A stretch of DNA of 64,000 bases from Ramlibacter sp. GTDB taxonomy: Bacteria > Pseudomonadota > Gammaproteobacteria > Burkholderiales > Burkholderiaceae_C. The notes beneath the pieces were generated by a model. It was not told the origin of the DNA, searched no databases, and saw nothing but the letters and a program-made list of their open reading frames with translations. Position 1 is the first letter of the stretch. Each line of letters begins with the position of its first letter. Position numbers and translations under genes: made by a program. The stretch spans positions 1 to 64,000 of the forward strand of contig JAQGMS010000095.1 in the NCBI GenBank assembly GCA_028292245.1. Reading direction: 5' to 3'. Of this stretch, positions 35,175 through 44,083 are shown in pieces.

Positions 35175-36527
35175 TCAGGCATAGGCACTCCCCGAGCGCG
35201 CTTTCAACAGGAATTCATCGCCGCCCACCTGCCCGCCCTTGAGCAGCACCTCGGCACCATCCATAGCCGGCGTGTGGGCGTGCAAGCGGCATAAATGGGC
35301 GTTCTCTTGAAAGTCGCTTGCCACGATGGAGAGCGCATAAGCTCCACATGCCCGCATTGCATGACTCGACGTGTCCCCCCCAGCGAAGACCGCACGACGC
35401 ACCGCCCCACTGCCGATCAGCGCAGCGAAGACGCCGGCGAATGCGTGGCCGATGCGGCGCACCACCTCCTCGCCTGGCAGGCCTGCGGCTTTCGCCTGCG
35501 CTTTCGACTCGGCAATGGATGGATCGTCCGGCCCGAGTGCAGTGTGGATGATCACGCCGTCCGCCTTGTCGAATGCCTGCGTAGCGGCTTCGACAAGCCG
35601 CCCCACCACACGTGGCTCGCCACCGGAGCGCAGCAGCTGCGGCACGTCGAGCTGCAAGGCAGCAAAGCCCGCTGCTGCGGCCACGGCGATCTGGCTTGCC
35701 GTCCTCGGCGCGCAGCTGCCGGAGAGGACGAGGAGCTTTTCGACGCCTGCCAGCGCCTGGCCTGTCGCCTGCGCACGCCCGAGGAGCTGTCCCAGGCCGT
35801 GCGCCAGCCCCTGTGCGGCCAGCGCGAAGACGGGCCGCCGGCCGGAAAGCTCCCACAGCAGCGTCGAGCCGAGCGCAAGGTGCTCGGGTGTGAGCGTGTC
35901 CAGGACGAACAAGTCGTGCCCGGCGGCCAGCAGTTCATCGAGCCGCCGCTGCGCCGCCTCGCGTCCCATCCCGAGCGCCAGCACGTCCAGCAGGCGCGCG
36001 TCGCCGTGACCCAACGATGCAAGATGCGCCATCAGGTCCGACTCCCCCATCGGCGTCACCGGATGCCGGGACATCGAGGGATGGCGGTCGAGTCGCGACA
36101 CGGTGCCCCGGTAGTCGGCGAAGTGGTTGCCGAACACCGTATACCGGCCGAAATGCGGAACCGCTGCGTAGACCGGAACGACGCAGCCGGGCCACTGCCG
36201 GCGCGCCTCGTCGATGACGGTGCCGAAGTTGCCGCAGTCAGGGCCCGAATCGAACGTGGAGCAGATCTTGTACTGAACGAAGCGCGGACGCAGTTCGGCA
36301 AGGGCCTCGAAGCCGGGCCGCAACTCCTGAATCATTTGCTGCGGCGGCAACGAGCGTGAAATGCCCGCGATGCCCAAGACGTCCAGCTGTTCGGAGTGCC
36401 TGCGCAGGGCGTCCCGGTCTGTCGCGTCGAAAAACAGCATCGCCCGCAGGCCATGGCGATGGAACTGGGCCAGATTGTCGGATGAACCCGTGAAGTCGTC
36501 GCCGTAGAAAGCGATCTGCAAAGTCAT
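35175..36527 (-). CDS. DUF1537 four-carbon acid sugar kinase-type protein (OiaK-like candidate)
   Basis: A 450-residue kinase of the DUF1537 family, which phosphorylates C4-C5 sugar acids (tetronates, 3-oxo-isoapionate). N-terminal ATP/substrate motif YGDDFTGSSDN (residues 6-16) and the C-terminal FAGGDTSSHAM (near residue 398) are both intact. ATG at 36527 overlaps the RuBisCO-like stop (ATGA). It is the last gene of the eleven-gene operon. In D-apiose catabolism the same pair, a DUF1537 kinase (OiaK) and a RuBisCO-like decarboxylase (OiaX), occurs; whether the substrate is the same is unknown. Confidence 0.88.
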   Translation of the reverse strand: MTLQIAFYGDDFTGSSDNLAQFHRHGLRAMLFFDATDRDALRRHSEQLDVLGIAGISRSLPPQQMIQELRPGFEALAELRPRFVQYKICSTFDSGPDCGNFGTVIDEARRQWPGCVVPVYAAVPHFGRYTVFGNHFADYRGTVSRLDRHPSMSRHPVTPMGESDLMAHLASLGHGDARLLDVLALGMGREAAQRRLDELLAAGHDLFVLDTLTPEHLALGSTLLWELSGRRPVFALAAQGLAHGLGQLLGRAQATGQALAGVEKLLVLSGSCAPRTASQIAVAAAAGFAALQLDVPQLLRSGGEPRVVGRLVEAATQAFDKADGVIIHTALGPDDPSIAESKAQAKAAGLPGEEVVRRIGHAFAGVFAALIGSGAVRRAVFAGGDTSSHAMRACGAYALSIVASDFQENAHLCRLHAHTPAMDGAEVLLKGGQVGGDEFLLKARSGSAYA

Positions 36528-37792
36528 GTTCCGAAAGCCTCGACCGCGCGCGCCAGTGCGCGGTGGGTGGCGGCGAATTGCGGAAGCGGCACGCCCGAGC
36601 GTGCCGCTTCCCACGCATCACGCAGGCTCTGCACGCCGGCGGCAATGCCATCCGGGTGCGCCGCGATGCCGCCGCCGCAGGCATGGATCAGGTCGACGCT
36701 GCCGAGCGCCTCGTACGTGTCGACGGCTTGGCCCGCCCACTGCCCCGAGGAGAACACCGGCATGATGCGGAAGTCCTTGGCCGGGGCTTCGAACATCGGC
36801 GTGAGGCAGGAGCGTGCGGAAGCGACACACGAATCGTCGGGTTCGCAGAACTTGTTGCGGATGCCGTTGACGTGGATGTGGTCGATGCCGGCCAGGCGCC
36901 AGAACTTCTGCCAGGCGGGCGTGCTGAAGCCGAGTTGCGGGGAGCGCGACAAGGCGCCCCAGCCGTTGCGGTGCCCGTGGATCGCAAGCTGCGAATGGCG
37001 CCGCAGCTCGGTGATGCCGACGAGTCCGCAGCTTTGCACGCTTGCCATCACGCATGTGCCACCGCGGGCCAGAACGTGGTCATGCCGTGAGCGCATCTGG
37101 TCGAGATCGCCCGTTATGTTGAAGGCATACATCACCTTGCGGCCCGACCGCTGCGCGTGGTCGAGGATCACTTGCATGACCTGGTCGACGCGTTCCTCGA
37201 AGGGGCAATCCACGCCATCCGACTGCAGTTCATCGTCCTTGATGAAGTCGATGCCGCCTTCGCAGAGGTCGCGCACCCGCCTGGCGGTCTCTTCCGGCGA
37301 AAGCCCGATGCTGGGCTTGATGATGGTGCCGATCAGCGGCCGGCCGTGGACGCCCGAAAGCCGCCGCGTGCCCTCGATGCCGAATTGCGGGCCCGCGAAT
37401 GCGTCGGCAAAGACGCGCGGTACCTCGAAGTCGAGCAGCCGCATGCCCGAAAACTGCGCCAGCTCATAGAGGTTTCCCGCCAGGGTCGTCATCAGGTTGG
37501 GCAGCGACGGCCCGATGTTGCGCAGCGGCCAGGAGAGATGCACTTCCGCTTGCCGCCAGCGCGGCGCACCGGCGCCCTTGGGGGAGCGCGCCCCCGGCAG
37601 GCTGGGGCTGTCCGCCCAACCCAGTTCGACCACGCGCTCGACCACGGCGCCGTTGCGCTGCTTCAGCTGCGCCGTCTCGCCCGGTACTGCAACGAAGGTG
37701 CCCGTGGACTGCTCCCCCGCCATGACTGCCGCGGCCTCATCGAGCGGAAATGCCGTTTCGATCAGGTAGCTGGCGCTGATGCGCTCGTCCAT
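36524..37792 (-). CDS. RuBisCO-like protein (form IV)
   Basis: A 422-residue RuBisCO-like protein. Residues matching RuBisCO's active site are mostly kept: Glu27 (E60), Asn107 (N123), Lys159 (K175, in IIKPSIGL), Lys185/Asp187/Glu188 (K201/D203/E204, in IDFIKDDE), His274-Arg275, His307, Lys314 (K334), Ser348-Gly350 and GGG 373-375. Ser161 replaces K177 and an Ile replaces T173. So it can probably enolise a phosphorylated keto-sugar acid and decarboxylate it, but is unlikely to fix CO2. It lies between the racemase-like gene (3-base gap) and the DUF1537 kinase (4-base overlap). Confidence 0.9.
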   Translation of the reverse strand: MDERISASYLIETAFPLDEAAAVMAGEQSTGTFVAVPGETAQLKQRNGAVVERVVELGWADSPSLPGARSPKGAGAPRWRQAEVHLSWPLRNIGPSLPNLMTTLAGNLYELAQFSGMRLLDFEVPRVFADAFAGPQFGIEGTRRLSGVHGRPLIGTIIKPSIGLSPEETARRVRDLCEGGIDFIKDDELQSDGVDCPFEERVDQVMQVILDHAQRSGRKVMYAFNITGDLDQMRSRHDHVLARGGTCVMASVQSCGLVGITELRRHSQLAIHGHRNGWGALSRSPQLGFSTPAWQKFWRLAGIDHIHVNGIRNKFCEPDDSCVASARSCLTPMFEAPAKDFRIMPVFSSGQWAGQAVDTYEALGSVDLIHACGGGIAAHPDGIAAGVQSLRDAWEAARSGVPLPQFAATHRALARAVEAFGT

Positions 37793-37795
37793 GGC

Positions 37796-38470
37796 TCAGT
37801 TCGGCAGCAAGCCGCGCGCCTGCAGCTGCTCGCGCACGCGGGTGATGCCCAGCAGCGGGCTCGTCAGGACCGGTGTCGCGAAACTGGATTGCCGTCCCTC
37901 GAGCAGGCGCGCCATCGAGGCCTGCGCCAGGACGATCACGTCCTGCGTGCCGGCCATGCGTTCGATGGCGTCGCGCAGGATCCGGTCGTGGGCCTCGGTA
38001 TTGCCGCGGGACAGCTCGTCGAACGCATCCTGGCAAAGCTCGCGGTGCAGCGTCACGGCCTTCCCGATTTCGCGCGCCTTCTGCTCCAGCAGGCGGCAGG
38101 TGGGCAGCATCGTGGTGGGCAACGTGGCAATGACACCGATGCGCGCCCCGCGCCGCACCGCCTCTTCGGCCATGCCTTCGTCGATCTTGTAGACCGGCAG
38201 TCCGGTCGCTTCGGCCAGCGGGCCCGCCATTTCGGAGATGGACGAACAGGTGACCACGATGGCTTGCGCCTTCGCCGCGACGGCGGATTGCGCCATGTGA
38301 TCGAGCCGCTCGCGGACCGCCGACGTCATCCCGTTTTCACGGAAGATCTCGGACACGATGCTGTCGTCCATGAGGTTCACCACGCGCAGGCTGGGCATCA
38401 GCGACCGCACGATGTTGTGGATGGGGGCTATCACGACCGGGCCGGTGTGCAGCAGGGCAAGGGTTTGCAT
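37796..38470 (-). CDS. Asp/Glu/hydantoin-racemase-superfamily protein
   Basis: A 224-residue protein of the Asp/Glu racemase fold. The N-terminal-half catalytic Cys is in VTCSSISEM (near residue 75), preceded by the substrate loop HTGPVVIAPIHN. The second catalytic Cys of true racemases is absent, with Ala in VLAQASMARL. A one-cysteine member may act as a decarboxylase or isomerase rather than a racemase, as AMDase-type enzymes in this superfamily do. It lies 3 bases from the RuBisCO-like gene and 19 bases from the GH127-like gene in the operon. Confidence 0.85.
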   Translation of the reverse strand: MQTLALLHTGPVVIAPIHNIVRSLMPSLRVVNLMDDSIVSEIFRENGMTSAVRERLDHMAQSAVAAKAQAIVVTCSSISEMAGPLAEATGLPVYKIDEGMAEEAVRRGARIGVIATLPTTMLPTCRLLEQKAREIGKAVTLHRELCQDAFDELSRGNTEAHDRILRDAIERMAGTQDVIVLAQASMARLLEGRQSSFATPVLTSPLLGITRVREQLQARGLLPN

Positions 38471-38489
38471 GCTCGGAATTTCCTGTGGA

Positions 38490-40184
38490 TCAAAGGTGAA
38501 ATGCGGCGACCGAGAAGGTCTTCTCGACCATTTCCGGCGGTGTCGTCGCGCCGGGCTGCCGCTGGTAGAGCGGCACGCGCGTGCCGCCGGGTGAAATTCC
38601 CACCACGGTGTCGCCGCGCCATTCGACCTCGTAGGTGGTGTCGAGCACGGTCTCCCGGGTGGTTGCGGCCGCGACCGGAAACGAGGCCTCGACGACGGTG
38701 CCGGCGGCAAGCGGGCCTGTGCGCACGAACACGGTGTCACTGAAACGGTGGGGGGTCTCCCTGGAGGCAGGCTCCTTTCCGTTGATCTTCAGCACGAGGT
38801 TGCGCGGATCGACCCAGGAGGGGACGCGGATGCGAAGTTCGGTGTGGCGGTGCAGGGTGACCTCGACGCGCCCCTCGGCAGGCAGCCAGCTTCTGACCGT
38901 CGCATGCTCGCTCGCGCTATTGATCAACAGGTTGACGCTCACGGCCTGCTTGTCGATCGTCGTCGCGTGGCTCCACGCATTGAACAGGCCCCGCACACCC
39001 TGCGCGCTGCAGCACGTGTACAGGTCCCAGCGGTGCATGACCTTGGAAACCAGGTCGTTCGGCTGCGACCAGCCGGCGAAGCCGCCGAGCGAGCGCTGCG
39101 CCACGTTCTCGGTGGTCTCCCACTCGCTGTCCTCGGTCGGCTGCGTCGACGGCTTGACCCAGTCGATGCGCGTGACCTGGCTTTCGAGCAGCTGGTTGCG
39201 CAGGAACCGCTCGGCGTGTTCCCAGTATTGCGAGTGCCCGCACTTGGCGAGCCAGATGGCCGATTCCATCATGTCCACGATCGCGCAGGTTTCGCAGCCG
39301 TGCGCGCGCGACTTCACGAGCCGCTCCGGGAACCAGCCGAAGCTGGTGCCGTATTGCAGGGCACGGTCGAACACCCGGCGGCCCCACTCGATGGCGCTTG
39401 CATCGCGCTGCGCATGGCCGTAGCGGATCACGCCCAGCATCGTGACGGCGCGGCTGTGGAAATGGCCTTCCCGGAATTCCATGCCGGTGGCAAAACTGCC
39501 GTCGGACGCGAACGCGCTGCTCGCATGCATCACATGGCGCGCGTACGCACCGGCCAGCTCACCGGCTTCCGAATCCGGCAGCAGTTCCGCCAGCCGCGAA
39601 AGCCCGAAGATCAGGCGGCCGTTGGTGTTCGCCGGGTCCACGCCGGACCCGAGGATGGACCAGTCGCCCCGGGGCCATCCCTCGGGCGAGCGTTCGACCG
39701 CGGGAAAGTAGGCGTAGCCTTCGCGATGGATGGAGATCTCGGTCAAGGCCCGCGCCAGTTTGTTGCCCTGGCGCCGTGCCGTATCGGAGCCTTCCACCAG
39801 CGCGAGCGACAGCAACGCATTGAGCACCGAGCGCTGGTAGTGCATGTTGGCGTGATGGAAGCTCCACGGGTTTTCCGGCGTGTAGTGCAGGCCGTCGGTA
39901 CCGAACCCGCTGTCGAACAGCTGCGTCAGCGCGGGCAGGTGCGTCGATGCAGCGGCGTCGCCGGTCATCGCCTTCGCCAGCAGCAGCGCATCGATCACGC
40001 GCGAGGTGTGGTCGCTCCAGTCGAACTGGGTGTGCGCCATCCGCGGCGGGTCGCCGGTCAGGTCCGTCAGGCAGAACGGCAGGTGGTTGTGCTTGGTGTT
40101 GACGCAACCGTTCAGGCAGTTGATGGCAAGGCGGGCGCGGTCGGGCAGGAAAACGGTGTCCGGAAAACGATCGGTTTTGGTCAT
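38490..40184 (-). CDS. GH127-like (beta-L-arabinofuranosidase/DUF1680-type) protein
   Basis: A 564-residue protein with an (alpha/alpha)6 barrel and beta C-terminal domains. The zinc-cysteine active site of GH127 appears conserved: Glu298 and Cys300 (HGCETCA) and Cys391-Cys392 (YTCCSAQG), matching Glu338/Cys340/Cys417/Cys418 of HypBA1. There is no signal peptide, so it acts in the cytoplasm on an imported glycoside or ester. Usual GH127 substrates are beta-L-arabinofuranosides; here the substrate is unknown. It lies in the middle of the operon, 3 bases after the GntR gene. Confidence 0.72.
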   Translation of the reverse strand: MTKTDRFPDTVFLPDRARLAINCLNGCVNTKHNHLPFCLTDLTGDPPRMAHTQFDWSDHTSRVIDALLLAKAMTGDAAASTHLPALTQLFDSGFGTDGLHYTPENPWSFHHANMHYQRSVLNALLSLALVEGSDTARRQGNKLARALTEISIHREGYAYFPAVERSPEGWPRGDWSILGSGVDPANTNGRLIFGLSRLAELLPDSEAGELAGAYARHVMHASSAFASDGSFATGMEFREGHFHSRAVTMLGVIRYGHAQRDASAIEWGRRVFDRALQYGTSFGWFPERLVKSRAHGCETCAIVDMMESAIWLAKCGHSQYWEHAERFLRNQLLESQVTRIDWVKPSTQPTEDSEWETTENVAQRSLGGFAGWSQPNDLVSKVMHRWDLYTCCSAQGVRGLFNAWSHATTIDKQAVSVNLLINSASEHATVRSWLPAEGRVEVTLHRHTELRIRVPSWVDPRNLVLKINGKEPASRETPHRFSDTVFVRTGPLAAGTVVEASFPVAAATTRETVLDTTYEVEWRGDTVVGISPGGTRVPLYQRQPGATTPPEMVEKTFSVAAFHL

Positions 40185-40187
40185 GTG

Positions 40188-40958
40188 TCAGTTCGGTTCG
40201 GTGTCGAGGTGGTCCATCCATGTCGCGAGGCTGCGCTTCACGAGGACGAGGTAGTCGGCGACGCTGCGGCGCCGCAGTGCATCCAGCATTTCCCGGTGGT
40301 CCTGCAAGGCGATCGCGTCGACGTCGGCGCTGGCCAGCGCATGCTGCATGGTCGAGGCAAACGCCGCCATCGCTGCCCTGGCGAGGCGCGCGAACATCGG
40401 GTTGTGCGTTGCGTCGAACAGCATGTCGTGAAATTCCTGGTCGAGCTTCCTGAGCACAGCCGCGGGCTCATGCGCGTGCACCGCCTGCGCGAAGCGCTCC
40501 ACCTGCGCCTCGATCGCCGCGAAATCCTGCTCGGTCGCGTTCTTCACCACCAGCTCGCCACCGGCGTACTCGAACACCTGGCGCAGCTCGATCAGCCTCG
40601 CCTTCGTGGTCTTGGCAAGCACCAGCGACAGCGCGAGCAGCTCCACCGGCGCTTCCATGTTGCCGGTCGCGATGTAAGTGCCGTTGCCCCGCCGGATTTC
40701 GACCAGGCCGACCGCCGAGAGTGTCTTGATGGCCTCACGCACGGCGGTACGGCTCACGCCCAACTGGCTGCAAAGCACCGGTTCGGGGGGAATCCGGTCG
40801 CCGGGCTGCAAGTCGCCGCTGATCAGGTTTTCCTTGAACTGCTCGACCACCTGGGCGACCAGGTCCTGGCGCGCGTTGACGGGCCGCAGTGCGAGCTTGC
40901 GGACCGGCGTCTCGGGCGCCGGCACGAACCCGGAAGGGGAATTGGCGGACTCAAGCAT
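40188..40958 (-). CDS. FadR-type GntR transcriptional regulator
   Basis: A 256-residue regulator. Residues ~30-95 are the GntR winged helix (QLGVSRTAVREAIKTLSAVG, EIRRGNGTYI) and residues ~105-250 the all-helical FCD ligand domain (LIELRQVFEYAGGELVV ... DQEFHDMLF) that binds carboxylates or metals. It is encoded inside the operon, overlapping the ABC ATPase gene by 8 bases, so it is co-expressed with its likely targets. The ATG at 40958 is chosen because family sequence starts after it. Candidate sites are in 45751-45818. Confidence 0.93.
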   Translation of the reverse strand: MLESANSPSGFVPAPETPVRKLALRPVNARQDLVAQVVEQFKENLISGDLQPGDRIPPEPVLCSQLGVSRTAVREAIKTLSAVGLVEIRRGNGTYIATGNMEAPVELLALSLVLAKTTKARLIELRQVFEYAGGELVVKNATEQDFAAIEAQVERFAQAVHAHEPAAVLRKLDQEFHDMLFDATHNPMFARLARAAMAAFASTMQHALASADVDAIALQDHREMLDALRRRSVADYLVLVKRSLATWMDHLDTEPN

Positions 40959-41682
40959 GGGCGGCTGCCAAAAACTGGCGCAGCTCGGAGCTTTGCTGCT
41001 CGGTGAACAGCTCCGCCGGTGCGCCCGACTCACAGACCTTTCCGTTGTGCATGAACACGATGTTGTTCGCCACCCGGCGGGCGAACGCCATTTCGTGCGT
41101 CACCAGCAGCATCGTCATGCCGTCGGCGGCAAGCCGTTCGATCACTCGCAGCACCTCGCCGGTGAGTTCCGGATCGAGGGCGGAGGTCACTTCGTCGAAC
41201 AGCATCACCTTGGGCTTGAGCGCCAGCGACCGGGCGATCGCCACGCGTTGCTGCTGGCCGCCGGACAATTGCTCCGGGTACGCGTCGCGTTTGTCGACCA
41301 GGCCGACCTGGGCCAGCACGGTTGCGGCAATCTCGCGCGCCTGCGCCGGGCGCATCCGCTTGACGGCCGTGAGCGCCAGCGTGATGTTGCGCTCGACGGT
41401 GAAATGCGGGAAAAGGTTGTAGCCCTGGAAGACGATCCCGACATCCTGGCGCAGGCGCCGCAAGGCGTCGTGGTTGCCGCTGATGGTGTGGCCGGCCACC
41501 TCGATGCTGCCGGAGTCGACGCGCTCGAGTCCGTTGAGGCAGCGCAGCAGGGTGCTCTTGCCCGAGCCGCTGCGGCCGATGAGCGCAACGACACCGCCGC
41601 CCTCGACCGTGAGGGACACGCCCTTCAGGACCTCGAGGTCCCCGTAACGCTTATGAATGTTGGAGACTTGAACGACCGGCAT
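40951..41682 (-). CDS. Polar amino-acid-type ABC transporter ATP-binding protein
   Basis: A 243-residue ABC ATPase. Walker A GRSGSGKST, signature LSGGQQQR, Walker B VMLFDEVTS and the switch His are all in place. It is of the GlnQ/HisP type that drives uptake of polar amino acids and related charged solutes. It overlaps the upstream permease gene by 32 bases and the GntR gene by 8 bases. It completes a four-protein importer with the two permeases and binding protein of this operon. Confidence 0.95.
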   Translation of the reverse strand: MPVVQVSNIHKRYGDLEVLKGVSLTVEGGGVVALIGRSGSGKSTLLRCLNGLERVDSGSIEVAGHTISGNHDALRRLRQDVGIVFQGYNLFPHFTVERNITLALTAVKRMRPAQAREIAATVLAQVGLVDKRDAYPEQLSGGQQQRVAIARSLALKPKVMLFDEVTSALDPELTGEVLRVIERLAADGMTMLLVTHEMAFARRVANNIVFMHNGKVCESGAPAELFTEQQSSELRQFLAAAHA

Positions 41683-42319
41683 TGAGTTTGACCTCGAGTT
41701 TCTGGCTGAGCGCCGACAGCGGGAAGCAGATGGCGAAATAGAGAGCGCCCACGCAAAGGAACACCACCGCGGGCTGGAATGTAATGTTGTTCAGGAGTTG
41801 GCCCGCGCGCGCCAGTTCGATGAAACCGACCAGCGCGGTCAGGGACGTGTTCTTCACGATCTGCACCATGAAGCCCACGGTGGGCGGTGTGGCGATGCGC
41901 GCCGCCTGCGGCACGATAACGTAGTAGAGCTGCTGCGTGCGGGTCAGGCCGAGCGAATCGGCACCCACCCATTGCGCACGGGGCACCGATTCCAGGCATC
42001 CGCGCCAGATCTCACCGAGGAAGGCCGATGCGTAGATCGTCAGCGCCAGGCCGGCGGCGAACAGTGCGGGCAATGTCGCGCCCAGCAGCGTGAGGCCGAA
42101 ATAGGCGATGAAGAGCTGGATCAGCAGCGGCGTGCCCTGCACCATCTGCACATATGCCGTGGCGGCCAGCCGCACGGCCTTGAAGCGCGAAATGCGTGCG
42201 AACGCGATGACCAGGCCCAGCAGGCCGCCGCAGGTGAACGCGATCAGCGACAGCATGATCGTCCACTGCGCCCCCGTCAGGAGGTACTGGAATTCCGTGA
42301 GTCCGAAGCTGCGGTTCAT
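41651..42319 (-). CDS. Polar amino-acid-type ABC permease (second)
   Basis: A 222-residue inner-membrane permease of the His/Gln/Arg/opine class with about five spans. The conserved EAA loop (GADSLGLTRTQQLYYVIVPQA) contacts the ATPase. It is 4 bases downstream of the first permease gene and overlaps the ATPase. The pair forms a heterodimer with the first permease, as usual for this importer type. Confidence 0.93.
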   Translation of the reverse strand: MNRSFGLTEFQYLLTGAQWTIMLSLIAFTCGGLLGLVIAFARISRFKAVRLAATAYVQMVQGTPLLIQLFIAYFGLTLLGATLPALFAAGLALTIYASAFLGEIWRGCLESVPRAQWVGADSLGLTRTQQLYYVIVPQAARIATPPTVGFMVQIVKNTSLTALVGFIELARAGQLLNNITFQPAVVFLCVGALYFAICFPLSALSQKLEVKLNAGRSSLQHS

Positions 42320-42323
42320 GATG

Positions 42324-43013
42324 TCAGGCCCACACGGCTTTGCCCTGCCGGCGACGGTGCGGGAAGAGCAGGATGCTCAGCCCGGCGAACAGAGCCCGGT
42401 ACAGGAGCGTCAGGAAGAAGTAGATGATCCCGATGACGATGAAGACTTCGAGGGCGCGGAACGTCTCCGACTGGATCACGTTGGCCATCGATGTCAGGTC
42501 GTCGGCCCCGATGGCGGAGATGATGCTGGTGCCCAGCGCGATCAGGATGAACTGGCTGACCAGCGCAGGGTAAACATTCTCGATGGCCGGCAGGAGGACC
42601 ACGCTCATGAACACCCGTGTCCGTGACAGGCCCAGCGACAGGCCCGCCTCGATCTGGCTTGGATGCACGCTGGCGATCCCCCCGCGCACGATCTCGGTCA
42701 CGTAGGCGCCGTTGTTCAGCACCACGGCAACCAGCGCCGCCTCGGTGGTGGAAAGCTTGATGCCGATGGTGGGCAACACGAAGAAGATGATGAACAGCTG
42801 GATCAGCATCGGCGTATTGCGGATAATCTCGACGTAGGCCGTCACCGCATAGCGGATCGCGCGGGAGCGCGCACGGCGGCCGAGGGCGCCGAAGACGCCG
42901 ATGACCAGGCCGAAGATGATGGCCGCCGCCGAGAACAGCAATGTTCTCCAGAGCCCTTCCAGCAGCAGGGGCCAGCGGGCCAGGACGTCGCCGAATTGAA
43001 GTGTGTAGTCCAT
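42324..43013 (-). CDS. Polar amino-acid-type ABC permease (first)
   Basis: A 229-residue permease of the same class, with spans at ~20-45, 55-80, 90-110 and 150-210 and the EAA loop GLSLGLSRTRVFMSVVLLPA. The ATG at 43013 follows the TIM-barrel stop at 43016 by 2 bases, and a longer frame to the right has no family sequence. It works with the second permease. Confidence 0.93.
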   Translation of the reverse strand: MDYTLQFGDVLARWPLLLEGLWRTLLFSAAAIIFGLVIGVFGALGRRARSRAIRYAVTAYVEIIRNTPMLIQLFIIFFVLPTIGIKLSTTEAALVAVVLNNGAYVTEIVRGGIASVHPSQIEAGLSLGLSRTRVFMSVVLLPAIENVYPALVSQFILIALGTSIISAIGADDLTSMANVIQSETFRALEVFIVIGIIYFFLTLLYRALFAGLSILLFPHRRRQGKAVWA

Positions 43014-43015
43014 GT

Positions 43016-44083
43016 CTATTGAACGGTGAGGCCGAGGGCCGGCGCAGCTTGCTGCGCGGACTGCCACTGTTGCCTGAGCCAGCGCGAGCATGCGATCGCC
43101 TGTTCGAACACGGAGTACTTCGCCCCGCCCGCGTAGTCGATGAAAGGAAGGAACTCCGTCGAGATCTGGCCCAGGCGGCTGTCGGCGCGGGAGGCGTGGA
43201 AGCGCAGCAGGCGGCGCACCACTTCTTTCCACGGCTCGAGCCGGTCCTGCGCCCATTCCGAGTGCCACTCGCCCGGCTCCGGCCGGGCGAACGGATACTC
43301 GATGCCCCGCCCGGGTGTGCCGTCCGGATGCCGGGCCCAGATGTTGACCGGATTCGCTGGGGCCGCCGAACGCGCGTGCGCATGCCGGACCCAGTTGCGC
43401 TCGATCCATTCCGTGCAGACGTCATCCTCGTGGAACGGATCGAGTTGCAGGCGGCCGGACACGACATCCTTGCGCAGGCCCTGCACTTCCTGCTCGGACG
43501 GGTTGTCGATCTTGAAGATCACGTGCGAGTGGTCGAGTGTGAGGTTGAACTCCACGCCGCGCCGCTCCACCAGCTCCCCCACCGCGGCCACCCGGCCGAA
43601 ATGCTCCGACCAGGTATTCACGTGGGTTTCCAGGCAGGGCGCCACGCCATGGCGTTCGCCGAGCTCCGCCGCCCACACGAAGGCGCGCGCGACCTGTTCG
43701 TTGCTCACCAGTGCCCCATGCACGTCGTGCGTCATGATCTTGATGTTGTGCGCATCGCTGCCGAGTTCGCTCGCGATCCGCAAGTGCCACTCGAGCAGGG
43801 GTTCGTCGCGGCCCAGCACATAGGAGAAGCCGCCGGCGCGCACGGGGATGCCATATGTCTGGCTCGCCCGCTGATACAGCTCCAGTTCGCCGGGGAGCGG
43901 CGTCTTGTCGATGTAGTCGAAAGCGCCGGCTTCCCGCACCATGCGGAACTTCGTGTCCACGTCGAACCCGTCCACCGTGTGGGCGATGTTGGCCGCGGCA
44001 ATGCCGATGGGGAGCTGTTTCACGGGCTTGGGCGGGGAAATCTTCAGAAGACGGGCAGGTCCGCCATCGCGTTGCCGAGCCAC
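43016..44083 (-). CDS. Xylose-isomerase-like TIM-barrel protein (sugar isomerase/epimerase family)
   Basis: A 355-residue protein of the AP endonuclease 2/xylose-isomerase-like TIM-barrel superfamily. Probable metal ligands: Glu in CLETHVNTW, Asp/His in LTLDHSHV, and Glu in STEFLPFID. Members isomerise or epimerise sugars or act as decarboxylases (for example OiaC in apionate catabolism). The longest start (44083) overlaps the binding-protein gene by 40 bases; a GTG at 44023 fits better because the conserved start KQLPIGIAAANIAHTVDG follows it. It sits between binding protein and permeases, which is unusual and implies close functional linkage. Confidence 0.82.
   Translation of the reverse strand: MARQRDGGPARLLKISPPKPVKQLPIGIAAANIAHTVDGFDVDTKFRMVREAGAFDYIDKTPLPGELELYQRASQTYGIPVRAGGFSYVLGRDEPLLEWHLRIASELGSDAHNIKIMTHDVHGALVSNEQVARAFVWAAELGERHGVAPCLETHVNTWSEHFGRVAAVGELVERRGVEFNLTLDHSHVIFKIDNPSEQEVQGLRKDVVSGRLQLDPFHEDDVCTEWIERNWVRHAHARSAAPANPVNIWARHPDGTPGRGIEYPFARPEPGEWHSEWAQDRLEPWKEVVRRLLRFHASRADSRLGQISTEFLPFIDYAGGAKYSVFEQAIACSRWLRQQWQSAQQAAPALGLTVQ

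Noticed and set aside
38748-41006. A 752-codon plus-strand frame across the GH127-like and GntR genes
   Set aside because: Antisense to both genes, Arg/His/Leu-rich with no domain.
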